Origin: an uncultured Ruminococcus sp.
GTDB lineage: Bacteria > Bacillota > Clostridia > Lachnospirales > Lachnospiraceae
Reading direction: 5' to 3'
Assembly (NCBI GenBank): GCA_934359255.1
Contig: CAKRLG010000030.1
Coordinates: forward strand, 1 to 22,216
DNA length: 22,216 nt
Shown here piece after piece: positions 14,495 through 21,649 of the stretch (position 1 is its first letter; each line of letters opens with the position of its first letter). The notes under the pieces are model-generated. The model had not been told where the DNA came from. It saw nothing but the letters and a program-made list of their open reading frames with translations, and ran no database searches. Position numbers and translations under genes: made by a program.

Positions 14495-14646
14495 CATGTC
14501 ATCTTAAAATATTATCTACCCTGACATACTATCTCAACATACATTTTTATGAACATAGGTACCAAAAGAGGGGCATTCCGTTTTTGCTCTCACCGGACAA
14601 ACTGTGGTGAAACAACAATTGCCCATGTCTTTTCTATTTCTGCAAT

Positions 14647-15057
14647 CTACCGTGCATTCTGCTGATTCACATCCCTGCTTCCGCCGCCGGTCAGATCTTC
14701 CACGCCTTCTCCGATGCCATCTCCCACATCTTTGATTCCCTCACCGACATCCTCGCCGAGATCTTCGATGATATTTCCATTTTCATCCAGACGGTTTCCG
14801 TTCTCATCCACCGTACCTTCCCCGGAAGTGGCGCCGTTCATATTGTTGTTCGTGTCGTTTGTTCCGTCATTGTTCATATCCGTGCTGGTATCCGGTGCGG
14901 TTGTGGTGTTGTTTTTATTTTCATTACCATCCGGCGTATTTTCATCCTGTGTGTTGTTGTTGTTCGTATCATCCGCAGCATTGCCACATCCTGCTGCCAG
15001 TCCGAGTACAACGGTCATTGCGGTTACGATCAGATATCTCTTCCATACATGTTTCAT
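14647..15057 (-). CDS. Asn/Asp/Thr-rich lipoprotein
   Basis: A 136-aa exported lipoprotein of unknown function. The signal peptide (MKHVWKRYLIVTAMTVVLG) ends in lipobox LAAGC with the lipidated Cys at residue 24. The mature part is low-complexity: Asn/Asp/Thr-rich repeats to about residue 85, then DENGNRLDENGNIIED, and a Gly-spaced acidic stretch near the end (GEDVGEGIKDVGDGIGEGVEDL), which could be an amphipathic helix or a calcium-friendly acidic segment. I chose ATG 15057 because AAGGAG lies 9 nt upstream; an ATG 9 nt earlier directly abuts that motif. The role is probably a surface spacer or adhesin-like tether; nothing catalytic is seen. It stands alone between terminator 15172-15207 and hisA. 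Confidence 0.85.
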   Translation of the reverse strand: MKHVWKRYLIVTAMTVVLGLAAGCGNAADDTNNNNTQDENTPDGNENKNNTTTAPDTSTDMNNDGTNDTNNNMNGATSGEGTVDENGNRLDENGNIIEDLGEDVGEGIKDVGDGIGEGVEDLTGGGSRDVNQQNAR

Positions 15058-15171
15058 ATTCTGCATCTCCTTTTCTGCTGTGTCTGTAGCTTTCCACAGC
15101 ATCCCTTTCCTTCATTTTTCAGGCATACAAAACATACACCTGTACAGTTGTAGAATGTGTCGGAAAATGCA

Positions 15172-15207
15172 AAAATATACGGCCGCTTTTTGAAAAAACG
15201 ACCGTAT
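15172..15207 (-). terminator. Terminator of dapA-dapB
   Basis: On the minus strand ATACGGTCG... and ...CGGCCGTAT (15207-15177) form a long stem with T/A runs in its upper part and one mismatch, followed by ATTTTT (15176-15172... first T at 15175). It lies about 47 nt after the dapB stop. Confidence 0.75.
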
Positions 15208-15253
15208 CCCTGTTTTCTGTATTCTATTTTCAATATTTAAATACATTTTAAAC

Positions 15254-16009
15254 TTATCCGATCACATCGCTCATCTGATACCAACCAGGTCCTTTTCCTT
15301 TCAGGAATTTGGCTGCCTGAATCGCACCTTTGGCGAACAGAGTTTTGGAATAAGCGGTGTGCTGGAATGTGATCACTTCATCATCGCCGGCAAAGATCAC
15401 ATCATGTTCTCCGACGATGGTTCCACCGCGGACAGCAGAGATTCCAATCTCTTTGTCATCTCTCTGTTCTCTTCTCTGACTTCTGTCGAAAGTATAATGG
15501 TAAGCGTTGTCCAGTCCCTCGTTCAGACTGTCTGCCAGAGCCAGGGCGGTTCCGCTTGGAGCGTCCACCTTCAGACGATGGTGTTTCTCCACGATCTCCA
15601 TGTCAAATCCGGCTGCTGCCAGTGTCTGGGCCGCTTCTTTTACCAGTTTCATCAACAGATTGATACCCAGGGACATGTTTGCTGATTTTAATACTGCCAC
15701 ATGTTTGCTGGTCTCTTCCACTTTTTTAATCTGTTCATCTGTCAGACCTGTCGTACATAACACAACCGGGATCTGTCTTTTTTCACAGTAGTCCAGCAGT
15801 GTGTCGGTCGCTTTCGCCGTACAGAAATCGATCACTGCATCTGCCTGCACATCGCAGGTCCAAATATCAGTAAATACCGGATATCCGTTATCTCTGCAGT
15901 CATTTAAGTCAATACCTGCTACAATTTCAATTTCAGGATCTTTTTCCACTAACTGGGTGATCACCTGACCCATATGGCCGTTGCAGCCATGCATAATTAC
16001 TTTTACCAT
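15254..16009 (-). CDS. dapB: 4-hydroxy-tetrahydrodipicolinate reductase
   Basis: NAD(P)H-dependent second step of the lysine/diaminopimelate branch, acting on the product of DapA. 251 aa, family-typical. Nucleotide-binding GCNGHMG is at residues 8-14. The catalytic/substrate motif is EKHHRLKVDAPSGTA, with the His pair at 143-144, Lys 147 and SGTA at 152-155. The C-terminal GAIQAAKFLKGKGPGWYQMSDV is the usual end. ATG at 16007-16009 follows AGGAGAG with 7 nt. It lies 31 nt after dapA in the same operon, so it shares the dapA promoter and lysine riboswitch; the terminator at 15172-15207 ends the transcript. Confidence 0.97.
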   Translation of the reverse strand: MVKVIMHGCNGHMGQVITQLVEKDPEIEIVAGIDLNDCRDNGYPVFTDIWTCDVQADAVIDFCTAKATDTLLDYCEKRQIPVVLCTTGLTDEQIKKVEETSKHVAVLKSANMSLGINLLMKLVKEAAQTLAAAGFDMEIVEKHHRLKVDAPSGTALALADSLNEGLDNAYHYTFDRSQRREQRDDKEIGISAVRGGTIVGEHDVIFAGDDEVITFQHTAYSKTLFAKGAIQAAKFLKGKGPGWYQMSDVIG

Positions 16010-16040
16010 TTGCGTTCTCTCCTGTTTCTTCCTGCTGTCT

Positions 16041-16931
16041 TTATGCCAGTTTGATACCGAATTTTTTCATTTCTTCTGCCAGAACTGCCTGATGTGCGGC
16101 TTCCATTTCGGTCAGCGGCAGGCGAAGCGGTCCTACTTCTTTACCCATCAGATTCAGGGCTGCTTTTACCGGGATCGGGTTAACTTCACTGAACAGTGCG
16201 TGAACCAGCGGCAGCGCTTTTAACTGCAGTTCACGGCTTTCTTTTACTTTTCCTTCCAGGAACAGAGCAACGATATCGTGCGTCTCTTTCGGTGCCACAT
16301 TGGACAGTACAGAGATAACACCTTTTCCACCCAGGGACAGGATCGGTACGATCTGGTCATCATTGCCGGAATACAGATCAATGGCTCCGTCGCAGGCATA
16401 CATGATATCTGCCACATGGCTGATGTCTCCGGATGCTTCTTTGATAGCTGTTACATATTCTGCATTTTTTGCCAGATAAGCAACCGTGGAGGCTGCCAGA
16501 GAACAGCCGGTACGACTCGGTACGTTGTACAGGATCGCCGGTACTTTTGCTTCCTCTGTGATGGTTGTATAATGTTTGATCAGTCCGTTCTGAGTTCCTT
16601 TATTATAGTAAGGAGTTACCAGAAGAATACCATCTGCTCCTGCTTCTGCTGCCTCTTTGGACATCTGTGTTGCGGTGGCGGTGGAATTGGAGCCGGTACC
16701 TGCAACAACCGGGATCCGGTGATTTACCTTGTCAATGGCAAATTTGATCGTTCTCATATGTTCTTCTTCGGTGAGTGTTGCAGATTCGCCTGTCGTTCCG
16801 CAGATCACAATGGCATCTGTGCCTCCTGCGATCTGTTCCTCCAGTAATTCTTCCAGCTTGTCATAGTTTACTTCCAGATTTTCGTTCATAGGTGTAACAA
16901 TCGCAACACCTGCTCCTTCAAAAATAGCCAT
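16041..16931 (-). CDS. dapA: 4-hydroxy-tetrahydrodipicolinate synthase
   Basis: Condenses pyruvate with aspartate semialdehyde, committing carbon to diaminopimelate (cell wall) and lysine. 296 aa, a TIM barrel. GTTGESATL at residues 45-53 is the substrate loop, YNVPSRTG at 135-142 carries catalytic Tyr 135, and AIKEASGD carries the Schiff-base Lys 164. ATG at 16929-16931 follows AAGGAG. First gene of the dapA-dapB operon, 31 nt before dapB. Upstream lie, in order, a strong promoter (17284-17312), a lysine riboswitch aptamer (17078-17243) and an intrinsic terminator (17001-17042), so high lysine should stop transcription before the gene. Confidence 0.98.
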   Translation of the reverse strand: MAIFEGAGVAIVTPMNENLEVNYDKLEELLEEQIAGGTDAIVICGTTGESATLTEEEHMRTIKFAIDKVNHRIPVVAGTGSNSTATATQMSKEAAEAGADGILLVTPYYNKGTQNGLIKHYTTITEEAKVPAILYNVPSRTGCSLAASTVAYLAKNAEYVTAIKEASGDISHVADIMYACDGAIDLYSGNDDQIVPILSLGGKGVISVLSNVAPKETHDIVALFLEGKVKESRELQLKALPLVHALFSEVNPIPVKAALNLMGKEVGPLRLPLTEMEAAHQAVLAEEMKKFGIKLA

Positions 16932-17000
16932 ATCTATCTTTACTCCTTTCTTTTGTCTGGGTCAAAATTGATCCTTCGAACCAATTATTGATATGTAATG

Positions 17001-17042
17001 TAAAACATATAAAGGTGCACCACCATCCGGAGGTCCACCTTT
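17001..17042 (-). terminator. Riboswitch-controlled terminator before dapA
   Basis: Minus strand AAAGGTG (17042-17036) and ACC pair with GGT and CACCTTT (17017-17011) across one mismatch, about 10 bp in total, followed by ATATGTTTT. It sits 35 nt downstream of the aptamer, as the expression platform. Confidence 0.75.
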
Positions 17043-17077
17043 TAAGAATCCGCTATGAAATCATCACATGTTTTCTT

Positions 17078-17243
17078 TGGATAGCACTCCATCTTTCGAT
17101 GACAGTCATGCCGTTCTTCACAGACATGCCCAAGAACCAAGCTTCAGGTTTCTTCGCCCCTTCGGCACTTTTTCCTTTCCTTTGCCTTCTTCTGCTCCTG
17201 AAACATCCGACAAATTACTGATAAAAAATGCAACCTCTACCTA
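17078..17243 (-). promoter_or_regulatory. Lysine riboswitch (L box) of dapAB
   Basis: The minus-strand leader shows the conserved blocks of the lysine riboswitch in order: GGTAGAGGTTGC, CAGTAATTT, AAGGAAA...GTGCCGAAGGGG (the GCCGAAG core), a TTGG...GGGCATG / CATGACTGTC arm, and the closing GGAGTGCTATCC, whose CTATCC can pair with the 5' GGTAG to form P1 with a bulge. It is followed by a terminator and then dapA. Known family behaviour is that bound lysine favours termination. Assigned by motif reading; a covariance-model search would confirm the helices. Confidence 0.88.
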
Positions 17244-17283
17244 AATTATAAAAAACATTTTAAATAAACATTTTATTTTTTCA

Positions 17284-17312
17284 ATCATATCATTATTCAT
17301 TTTTATTGTCAA
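17284..17312 (-). promoter_or_regulatory. dapAB promoter overlapping the end of the SSB-like gene
   Basis: Minus strand consensus -35 TTGACA (17312-17307), 17-nt spacer, -10 TATGAT (17289-17284). The TGA inside the -35 hexamer is the stop codon of the upstream SSB-like gene. Expected start near 17277, about 35 nt before the riboswitch aptamer. Confidence 0.85.
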
Positions 17313-17935
17313 TCCGCATATTCCAGTTTGCTTACAGAAATCTCGTATGCGATCCGCTTCTGCGTCTCTTCCTCACTGATTTTTTTCACGTATTCCCGGC
17401 TCTGGATCCTGCCCCAGATCAGGACGTGACCGCCTACCTGAAAGGCAGATGCATATCTGGCATTTCTGCCCCAGCAGATGCACGGAATGTAGTCCGATTT
17501 TCCATATGGCCGGTTGACAGCGATCAGAAGATCTGCGATCTCTCTGCCAAGTGGAGTTTTCCGGTACACCGGCGGTTTGCATATGTATCCGTCCAGGAAA
17601 ATGGCGTTGCTCTTCATATTTTCATCGTCATCTTCCACAAATTCCACCTCTCTGGCAAATACCGAGAGCACCAGCCGGTTCTTCTTTTCCTCATGGCGGT
17701 TATAGGAGCGAAACTGCCCCATCACATGGATATACTCCCCTTCATAATCCTCGTTCACATCCACAAGACGCTCCGAGATCATGACCGGGATCCGGTCCTC
17801 GGAATCGCTGAGTCTTTTAACCAGCACATCTACCATATAAAAGCCTTCGCCGAATACCTGATGGCTGAATGTAAACTGGGATGCGATTTTTCCCATGATT
17901 TCCACCTGATTGTTTTCAATAATCTTATCTGTCAT
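17309..17935 (-). CDS. Single-stranded DNA-binding (SSB) family protein with two OB folds
   Basis: A 208-aa protein. Residues ~8-100 form one OB-like unit (NNQVEIMGKIASQFTFSH; GEYIHVMGQFRSYN), and ~112-205 a second that looks like classical SSB/PriB (FLDGYICKPPVYRKTPLG; IPCICWGRNARYASAF; GHVLIWGRIQSREY). It lacks the acidic C-terminal tip of housekeeping SSB (DDDIPF-like), ending instead KLEYAD, so it is probably not the replicative SSB. Similar duplicated proteins are found in Lachnospiraceae, function unproven as far as I know. ATG 17935 with AAGGGGAA upstream. Divergent from typA. Its stop codon is embedded in the dapA promoter, and no terminator separates the two, so its transcript should run into the riboswitch. 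Confidence 0.82.
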   Translation of the reverse strand: MTDKIIENNQVEIMGKIASQFTFSHQVFGEGFYMVDVLVKRLSDSEDRIPVMISERLVDVNEDYEGEYIHVMGQFRSYNRHEEKKNRLVLSVFAREVEFVEDDDENMKSNAIFLDGYICKPPVYRKTPLGREIADLLIAVNRPYGKSDYIPCICWGRNARYASAFQVGGHVLIWGRIQSREYVKKISEEETQKRIAYEISVSKLEYAD

Positions 17936-18012
17936 GATTGTAGTTCCCCTTCCTCTTTTTTGTATTTTGTATAATTTATTTCTATTCCGTTTCTTCCATA
18001 TTTAGAACCGGA

Positions 18013-18065
18013 TTTTTAAAAAAAATTTTTTTATCCCTTGTAATCTGAAAAAAATGTGATAGACT
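18013..18065 (+). promoter_or_regulatory. typA promoter with A/T-tract UP-like element
   Basis: -35 TTGTAA (18038-18043), 16-nt spacer, -10 TAGACT (18060-18065). Directly upstream, 18013-18033 is an almost pure run of T, A and T tracts, positioned as an UP element and likely to bend the DNA. Start expected near 18072, 53 nt before the ATG. Confidence 0.6.
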
Positions 18066-18080
18066 TGTATCGTTGGAAAT

Positions 18081-18100
18081 GCCCGTTTTACGGGCTCTTT
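18081..18100 (+). promoter_or_regulatory. Small hairpin in the typA leader
   Basis: GCCCGT (18081-18086) and ACGGGC (18090-18095) form a perfect 6-bp stem with a 3-nt loop, followed by TCTTT. It resembles a short attenuator stem but the T-run is weak. It ends about 30 nt before the start codon. Confidence 0.45.
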
Positions 18101-18124
18101 ATGTGCATAGAAAGGAAATTGTTT

Positions 18125-19951
18125 ATGAAAATCAAAAGAGAAGATATTCGTAATGTGGCGATCATCGCCCATGTAGACCATGGTAAAACCACTCTGGTAG
18201 ATCAGTTACTTCGTCAGAGCGGCGTATTCCGTGCGAATCAGGAAGTTCAGGAACGTGTTATGGACTCCAACGATATCGAGCGGGAACGTGGTATCACGAT
18301 TCTTTCCAAAAATACAGCTGTTTATTACAAAGATACCAAGATCAACATCATCGACACCCCTGGTCATGCGGACTTCGGCGGCGAAGTAGAACGTGTCCTG
18401 AAAATGGTAGACGGTGTTATTCTGGTCGTAGATGCGTTCGAAGGTGCCATGCCACAGACCAAATTCGTTCTGAAAAAGGCCCTGGAACTGGATCTGCATG
18501 TTATCGTATGTATCAATAAGATTGACCGTCCGGAAGCCCGTCCGGATGAAGTTATTGATGAAGTTCTGGAACTGCTGATGGATCTGGATGCTTCCGATGA
18601 ACAGTTAGACTGTCCGTTCCTGTATGCTTCCGCAAAAGCAGGTCACGCCGTTCTGGATCTGAACGATACACCGGAAAATATGGAACCTCTGTTTGAAACC
18701 ATCTTAAAATATATCCCGGCTCCGGAAGGTGATCCGGAAGCAGGTACCCAGGTTCTGATCAGTACCATCGACTACAATGAATATGTAGGTCGTATCGGTG
18801 TCGGTAAAGTAGACAACGGTAAGATCGCTGTCAACCAGGAAGTGATGCTGATGAACCATCACGATCCTTCCAAGAAGAAAAAAGTAAAGATCAGTAAACT
18901 GTATGAATTTGAAGGTCTGAACAAAGTAGAAGTACAGGAAGCAGGCATCGGTTCCATCGTTGCCATCTCCGGTATCCCGGAGATTCACATCGGTGATACC
19001 CTGTGTGACGTGGAAAATCCGGAACCGATCCCGTTCCAGAAGATTTCCGAGCCTACCATCGCCATGCATTTCATGGTAAATGACAGCCCGCTGGCAGGTC
19101 AGGAAGGTAAGTTCGTAACTTCCCGTCATCTGAGAGAACGTCTGATGCGTGAGCTGAACACCGATGTCAGCCTGCGTGTGGAAGATACCGATTCTCCGGA
19201 CTGCTTCAAGGTATCCGGTCGTGGAGAACTGCATCTGTCTGTCCTGATTGAAAATATGCGCCGTGAAGGTTATGAGTTTGCAGTAAGTAAAGCGGAAGTT
19301 CTTTACAAAGAGGACGAACGTGGAAAACTGTTAGAGCCTATGGAACTGGCTTATATCGATGTTCCGGAAGAGTTCTCCGGTACTGTCATCCAGAAAATGA
19401 GCGAACGTAAAGGTTCCCTACAGGGTATGAGTACCGGAAGCGACGGTTCCACCCGTCTGGAATTCGAGATTCCTGCCCGTGGTCTGATCGGTTTCCGTGG
19501 AGAGTTCATGACTTCCACCAAAGGTACCGGTATCCTGAACACCAGTTTTGATGACTACGCTCCGTACAAAGGAGATATCCAGTATAGAAAACAGGGTTCC
19601 CTGATCGCTTTCGAAGCCGGCGAGTCCGTAACTTACGGTTTGTTTGCTGCTCAGGAGCGTGGTACCCTGTTCATCGGACCTGGCGAAAAAGTTTACGCCG
19701 GTATGGTTATCGGCCAGAATGGTAAAGCTGAAGATATCGAACTGAACGTATGTAAGACCAAGCATCTGACCAACACCCGTTCTTCTTCCGCAGATGATGC
19801 CCTGAAACTGACCCCACCGAAGATTCTGAGCCTAGAACAGGCACTGGAATTCATCGACAACGATGAACTCCTGGAGATCACTCCTACCAGCCTGCGTATC
19901 CGCAAGAAGATTCTGGATTCCAGACTTAGAAAGAGAGCAAATCTGAAGTAA
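18125..19951 (+). CDS. typA: Ribosome-associated GTPase TypA/BipA
   Basis: A translational GTPase of the EF-G family that binds ribosomes and is needed under cold and other stress in known species. 608 aa. GTPase motifs: G1 AHVDHGKT (15-22), G2 region RERGITI (54-60), G3 DTPGHADF (77-84), G4 NKID (131-134) and G5 in YASAKAG. Domain II, the EF-G III/V-like domains and the TypA-specific C-terminus ([13 protein letters not shown]...; [37 protein letters not shown]) are all present. I chose ATG 18125, preceded by AAAGGAA, over an in-frame ATG at 18056 that adds 23 unlike residues and lies within the promoter. Divergent from the SSB-like gene; own terminator at 19972-20012. Confidence 0.97.
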   Translation: MKIKREDIRNVAIIAHVDHGKTTLVDQLLRQSGVFRANQEVQERVMDSNDIERERGITILSKNTAVYYKDTKINIIDTPGHADFGGEVERVLKMVDGVILVVDAFEGAMPQTKFVLKKALELDLHVIVCINKIDRPEARPDEVIDEVLELLMDLDASDEQLDCPFLYASAKAGHAVLDLNDTPENMEPLFETILKYIPAPEGDPEAGTQVLISTIDYNEYVGRIGVGKVDNGKIAVNQEVMLMNHHDPSKKKKVKISKLYEFEGLNKVEVQEAGIGSIVAISGIPEIHIGDTLCDVENPEPIPFQKISEPTIAMHFMVNDSPLAGQEGKFVTSRHLRERLMRELNTDVSLRVEDTDSPDCFKVSGRGELHLSVLIENMRREGYEFAVSKAEVLYKEDERGKLLEPMELAYIDVPEEFSGTVIQKMSERKGSLQGMSTGSDGSTRLEFEIPARGLIGFRGEFMTSTKGTGILNTSFDDYAPYKGDIQYRKQGSLIAFEAGESVTYGLFAAQERGTLFIGPGEKVYAGMVIGQNGKAEDIELNVCKTKHLTNTRSSSADDALKLTPPKILSLEQALEFIDNDELLEITPTSLRIRKKILDSRLRKRANLK

Positions 19952-19971
19952 TTAATATTCCATTTCAAGTA

Positions 19972-20012
19972 ATAGCCAGGTGTCTGGATTCTATCCGGAC
20001 CTGGCTATTTTT
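19972..20012 (+). terminator. Rho-independent terminator of typA
   Basis: ATAGCCAGGT (19972-19981) pairs with ACCTGGCTAT (19999-20008), with an inner TCTGGA/TCCGGA helix, followed by a T run to 20012. A long, nearly perfect stem 20 nt after the stop. Confidence 0.92.
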
Positions 20013-20038
20013 GGTATTTTATTTCCGTTAAAGTTGTT

Positions 20039-21007
20039 CTATAATAACGCCTTCTGAATCTCCTGTATTTCTTCCAGATTCTCACCTGTCATATCTGCAA
20101 TTTCTTCCGGACTTTTTCCCTTTCGTAACATATTTGTTATAATACTTGCTGCTTTTCGTTGTTCACCTTGCTCTGCTCCAATAGCAATTCCTTCTTTTAT
20201 TCCTTCTTTTATTCCTTCTTTTCTTCCTTCTTTTATTCCTTCTTTTCTTCCCTCTTTTCTTCCCACTTCTTTTAATTCCAGCATCTGTGAGTTATAATCG
20301 CGAATTGCTTTTTCCCTCGCTTCGTATTCTAATCTCTTTTTTTCATCCGCGCTCATATGTTTTAACATTTCATACGCTTCGTCTATATAAGTGTCTTCTT
20401 TTGCCATTTTCTCGAACTCCTTTCTGCTCTTCGCTCCCAGGAAACGCATCCATCGGATAATTCCGGATTCATTTTGTTCTTTTTCCGGCAATTTTTTCAG
20501 TTCCAGCACATGGATCTCCAGCAGATCTGTATATTCTTCTCCCGTATCTTTATCACAGAAAATAATCTTCCGGTAACATCTGTCATCATCCGGAAAATGA
20601 ATAAAGTCCAGAATACCTACATGAATACATTTTTTCAGCTTCTCATAACTTTCTCCTGCTTTCAGCTGGTCCGTATACATCTTTCCCAGATAAAATAGAA
20701 TTCTCTTCGTCCAATAAGAAACTGCTGTCACCTGCATCTCGAAATCCATTTGCGTCCCATTTTTCAAAATCACCTTCACATCCAGAATTCCATATTTATC
20801 ATCTGGATATTCCGTGTGCAGTATCGTCGGAAGCAGCTCTGTTTTCTCAATCTCTTCTGGTTCCACACCTAATAATACTGCGATCATCCCCTTCCTTACC
20901 TTTGCATTTTGCATCAATTCTTTAAAGCAAAAGTCTACAGTTGGAAGCATAATAAAATCTTCTCTGTTTTGCGTTTCCTGTGTCATTGTTTTTTTCTGTT
21001 CGTTCAT
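20039..21007 (-). CDS. Rpn family PD-(D/E)XK nuclease / transposase-like protein
   Basis: A 322-aa member of the Rpn/PDDEXK_2 group, whose studied members are DNA endonucleases promoting RecA-independent recombination. PTVDFCFKELM at ~22-32 is the family start; the nuclease core is GILDVKVILKNGTQMDFEMQV, with Asp 76, Glu 90 and Gln 92 as the likely metal-binding set. A charged helical region follows, then GRKE/GIKE tetrapeptide repeats (20187-20258) and a short C-terminal domain (MLRKGKSPEEIADMTGENLEEI) common in this family. I take the second of two adjacent ATGs (21007), 5 nt after GGAG. Promoter at 21059-21086. Stand-alone gene; no flanking inverted repeats or partner transposase seen, so it may be resident rather than a transposon. 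Confidence 0.88.
   Translation of the reverse strand: MNEQKKTMTQETQNREDFIMLPTVDFCFKELMQNAKVRKGMIAVLLGVEPEEIEKTELLPTILHTEYPDDKYGILDVKVILKNGTQMDFEMQVTAVSYWTKRILFYLGKMYTDQLKAGESYEKLKKCIHVGILDFIHFPDDDRCYRKIIFCDKDTGEEYTDLLEIHVLELKKLPEKEQNESGIIRWMRFLGAKSRKEFEKMAKEDTYIDEAYEMLKHMSADEKKRLEYEAREKAIRDYNSQMLELKEVGRKEGRKEGIKEGRKEGIKEGIKEGIAIGAEQGEQRKAASIITNMLRKGKSPEEIADMTGENLEEIQEIQKALL
20187..20258 (-). repeat. Six 12-bp in-frame tandem repeats in the Rpn gene
   Basis: Plus-strand unit ATTCCTTCTTTT (four copies) alternates with CTTCCTTCTTTT/CTTCCCTCTTTT (two copies), encoding GIKE or GRKE tetrapeptides. The unit is a multiple of three, so slippage would change protein length, not frame. Such linkers are common in Rpn proteins. 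Confidence 0.9.
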
Positions 21008-21058
21008 CATGTCTCCTTTTCCTTCTTACAGAACAAAAAATACGGAGACTTTCTTTCT

Positions 21059-21086
21059 ATAGTACCACACTTTCCTCTCCCATCAA
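21059..21086 (-). promoter_or_regulatory. Promoter of the Rpn-family gene
   Basis: Minus strand -35 TTGATG (21086-21081), 16-nt spacer ending in TGG, -10 TACTAT (21064-21059), an extended -10. Expected start about 45 nt before the ATG. Confidence 0.6.
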
Positions 21087-21367
21087 AGAGAACGCATTTT
21101 ACTGACGACATAACTTTGCTTCAAAATTCCTAAAGAAAATGTCCATATTCTGTTCTATATTCATTTTTGTGTATGCATCGGATATTTTCTCAGGACTCTG
21201 AGTATTAGATATGTGATTCCGATATGTTAATTAGATATTTTTATCCGTCAGAAAATGCTTACGGATACTATAAGTTTCCATCATTGTAACAAATTCCTTC
21301 CATCTTTGCAAGATTTTATCCATGTAACAATCTTATATCTTCTCATTTTAGTGCTTCTGTCAACCAC
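21087..21367. other. AT-rich intergenic stretch
   Basis: No gene found. It holds an inverted repeat ATCCGT/ACGGAT (21243-21248 and 21261-21266, no T-run after it) and two copies of TGTAACAA (21285-21292 and 21323-21330). None of these has an assignable role. The fourth palindromic element begins directly after it. Confidence 0.5.
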
Positions 21368-21558
21368 CAGAAACGGATTCCGGAGGCATGGGGAGGCAGC
21401 CTTTTGCTGGTGCTTTTAGCACAGATGAGATCCAGTCCTTAGAAGAACTTAACAGTGAGCGGCTCTCCGCGAACTGGTACTATAGTTCTTCTTAGGACTT
21501 AGCTCAGCTGTGCGTTACCAGCGGTTGCCTCCCCATGCCTCCGGAATCCGTTTCGTCC
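21368..21558 (+). repeat. Structured palindromic intergenic element, copy 4 (divergent)
   Basis: A 191-nt element, CAG at 21368-21370 and CGTCC at 21554-21558. The outer stem pairs 21370-21401 with 21523-21554, 32 positions with one G-U. The interior sequence differs widely from copies 1-3 but keeps the fold: TTTT bulge, GCTGGT/ACCAGC with a GCTTTTA/GTT bulge, GCACAG/CTGTGC, GAG/CTC, the ATCC/TAG internal loop, AGTCCTTAG/CTTAGGACT with the same T-T mismatch, AAGAACT/AGTTCTT, and a GCGG/CCGC tip with a CTCT loop. The conserved ends, the ATCC and CTTA/TTAG blocks and the unpaired positions mark it as the same family. It lies between the Rpn promoter and the surface-protein terminator. Confidence 0.87.
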
Positions 21559-21569
21559 CCCTTTGAAAG

Positions 21570-21607
21570 AAAAAACAGGTACTGCACATAAACTCATGTG
21601 CAATACC
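21570..21607 (-). terminator. Rho-independent terminator of the surface protein gene
   Basis: Minus strand GGTATTGCACAT (21607-21596) pairs with ATGTGCAGTACC (21589-21578) with one mismatch, followed after TG by a run of six T. It lies 43 nt after the stop codon. Confidence 0.88.
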
Positions 21608-21649
21608 CGTCTATTCCTCCGGTTCTTACGTCCCGTTATTTGTTATTTA

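Noticed and set aside
17001..17243. T-box leader before dapA
   Set aside because: No T-box antiterminator sequence; the conserved blocks match the lysine riboswitch instead.
18056..18124. Upstream typA start at 18056
   Set aside because: It adds 23 residues not expected in TypA and starts before the likely transcription start site; ATG 18125 has a ribosome binding site.
20187..20258. CRISPR array
   Set aside because: Units are 12 bp, directly adjacent, without spacers, and lie in a coding frame.
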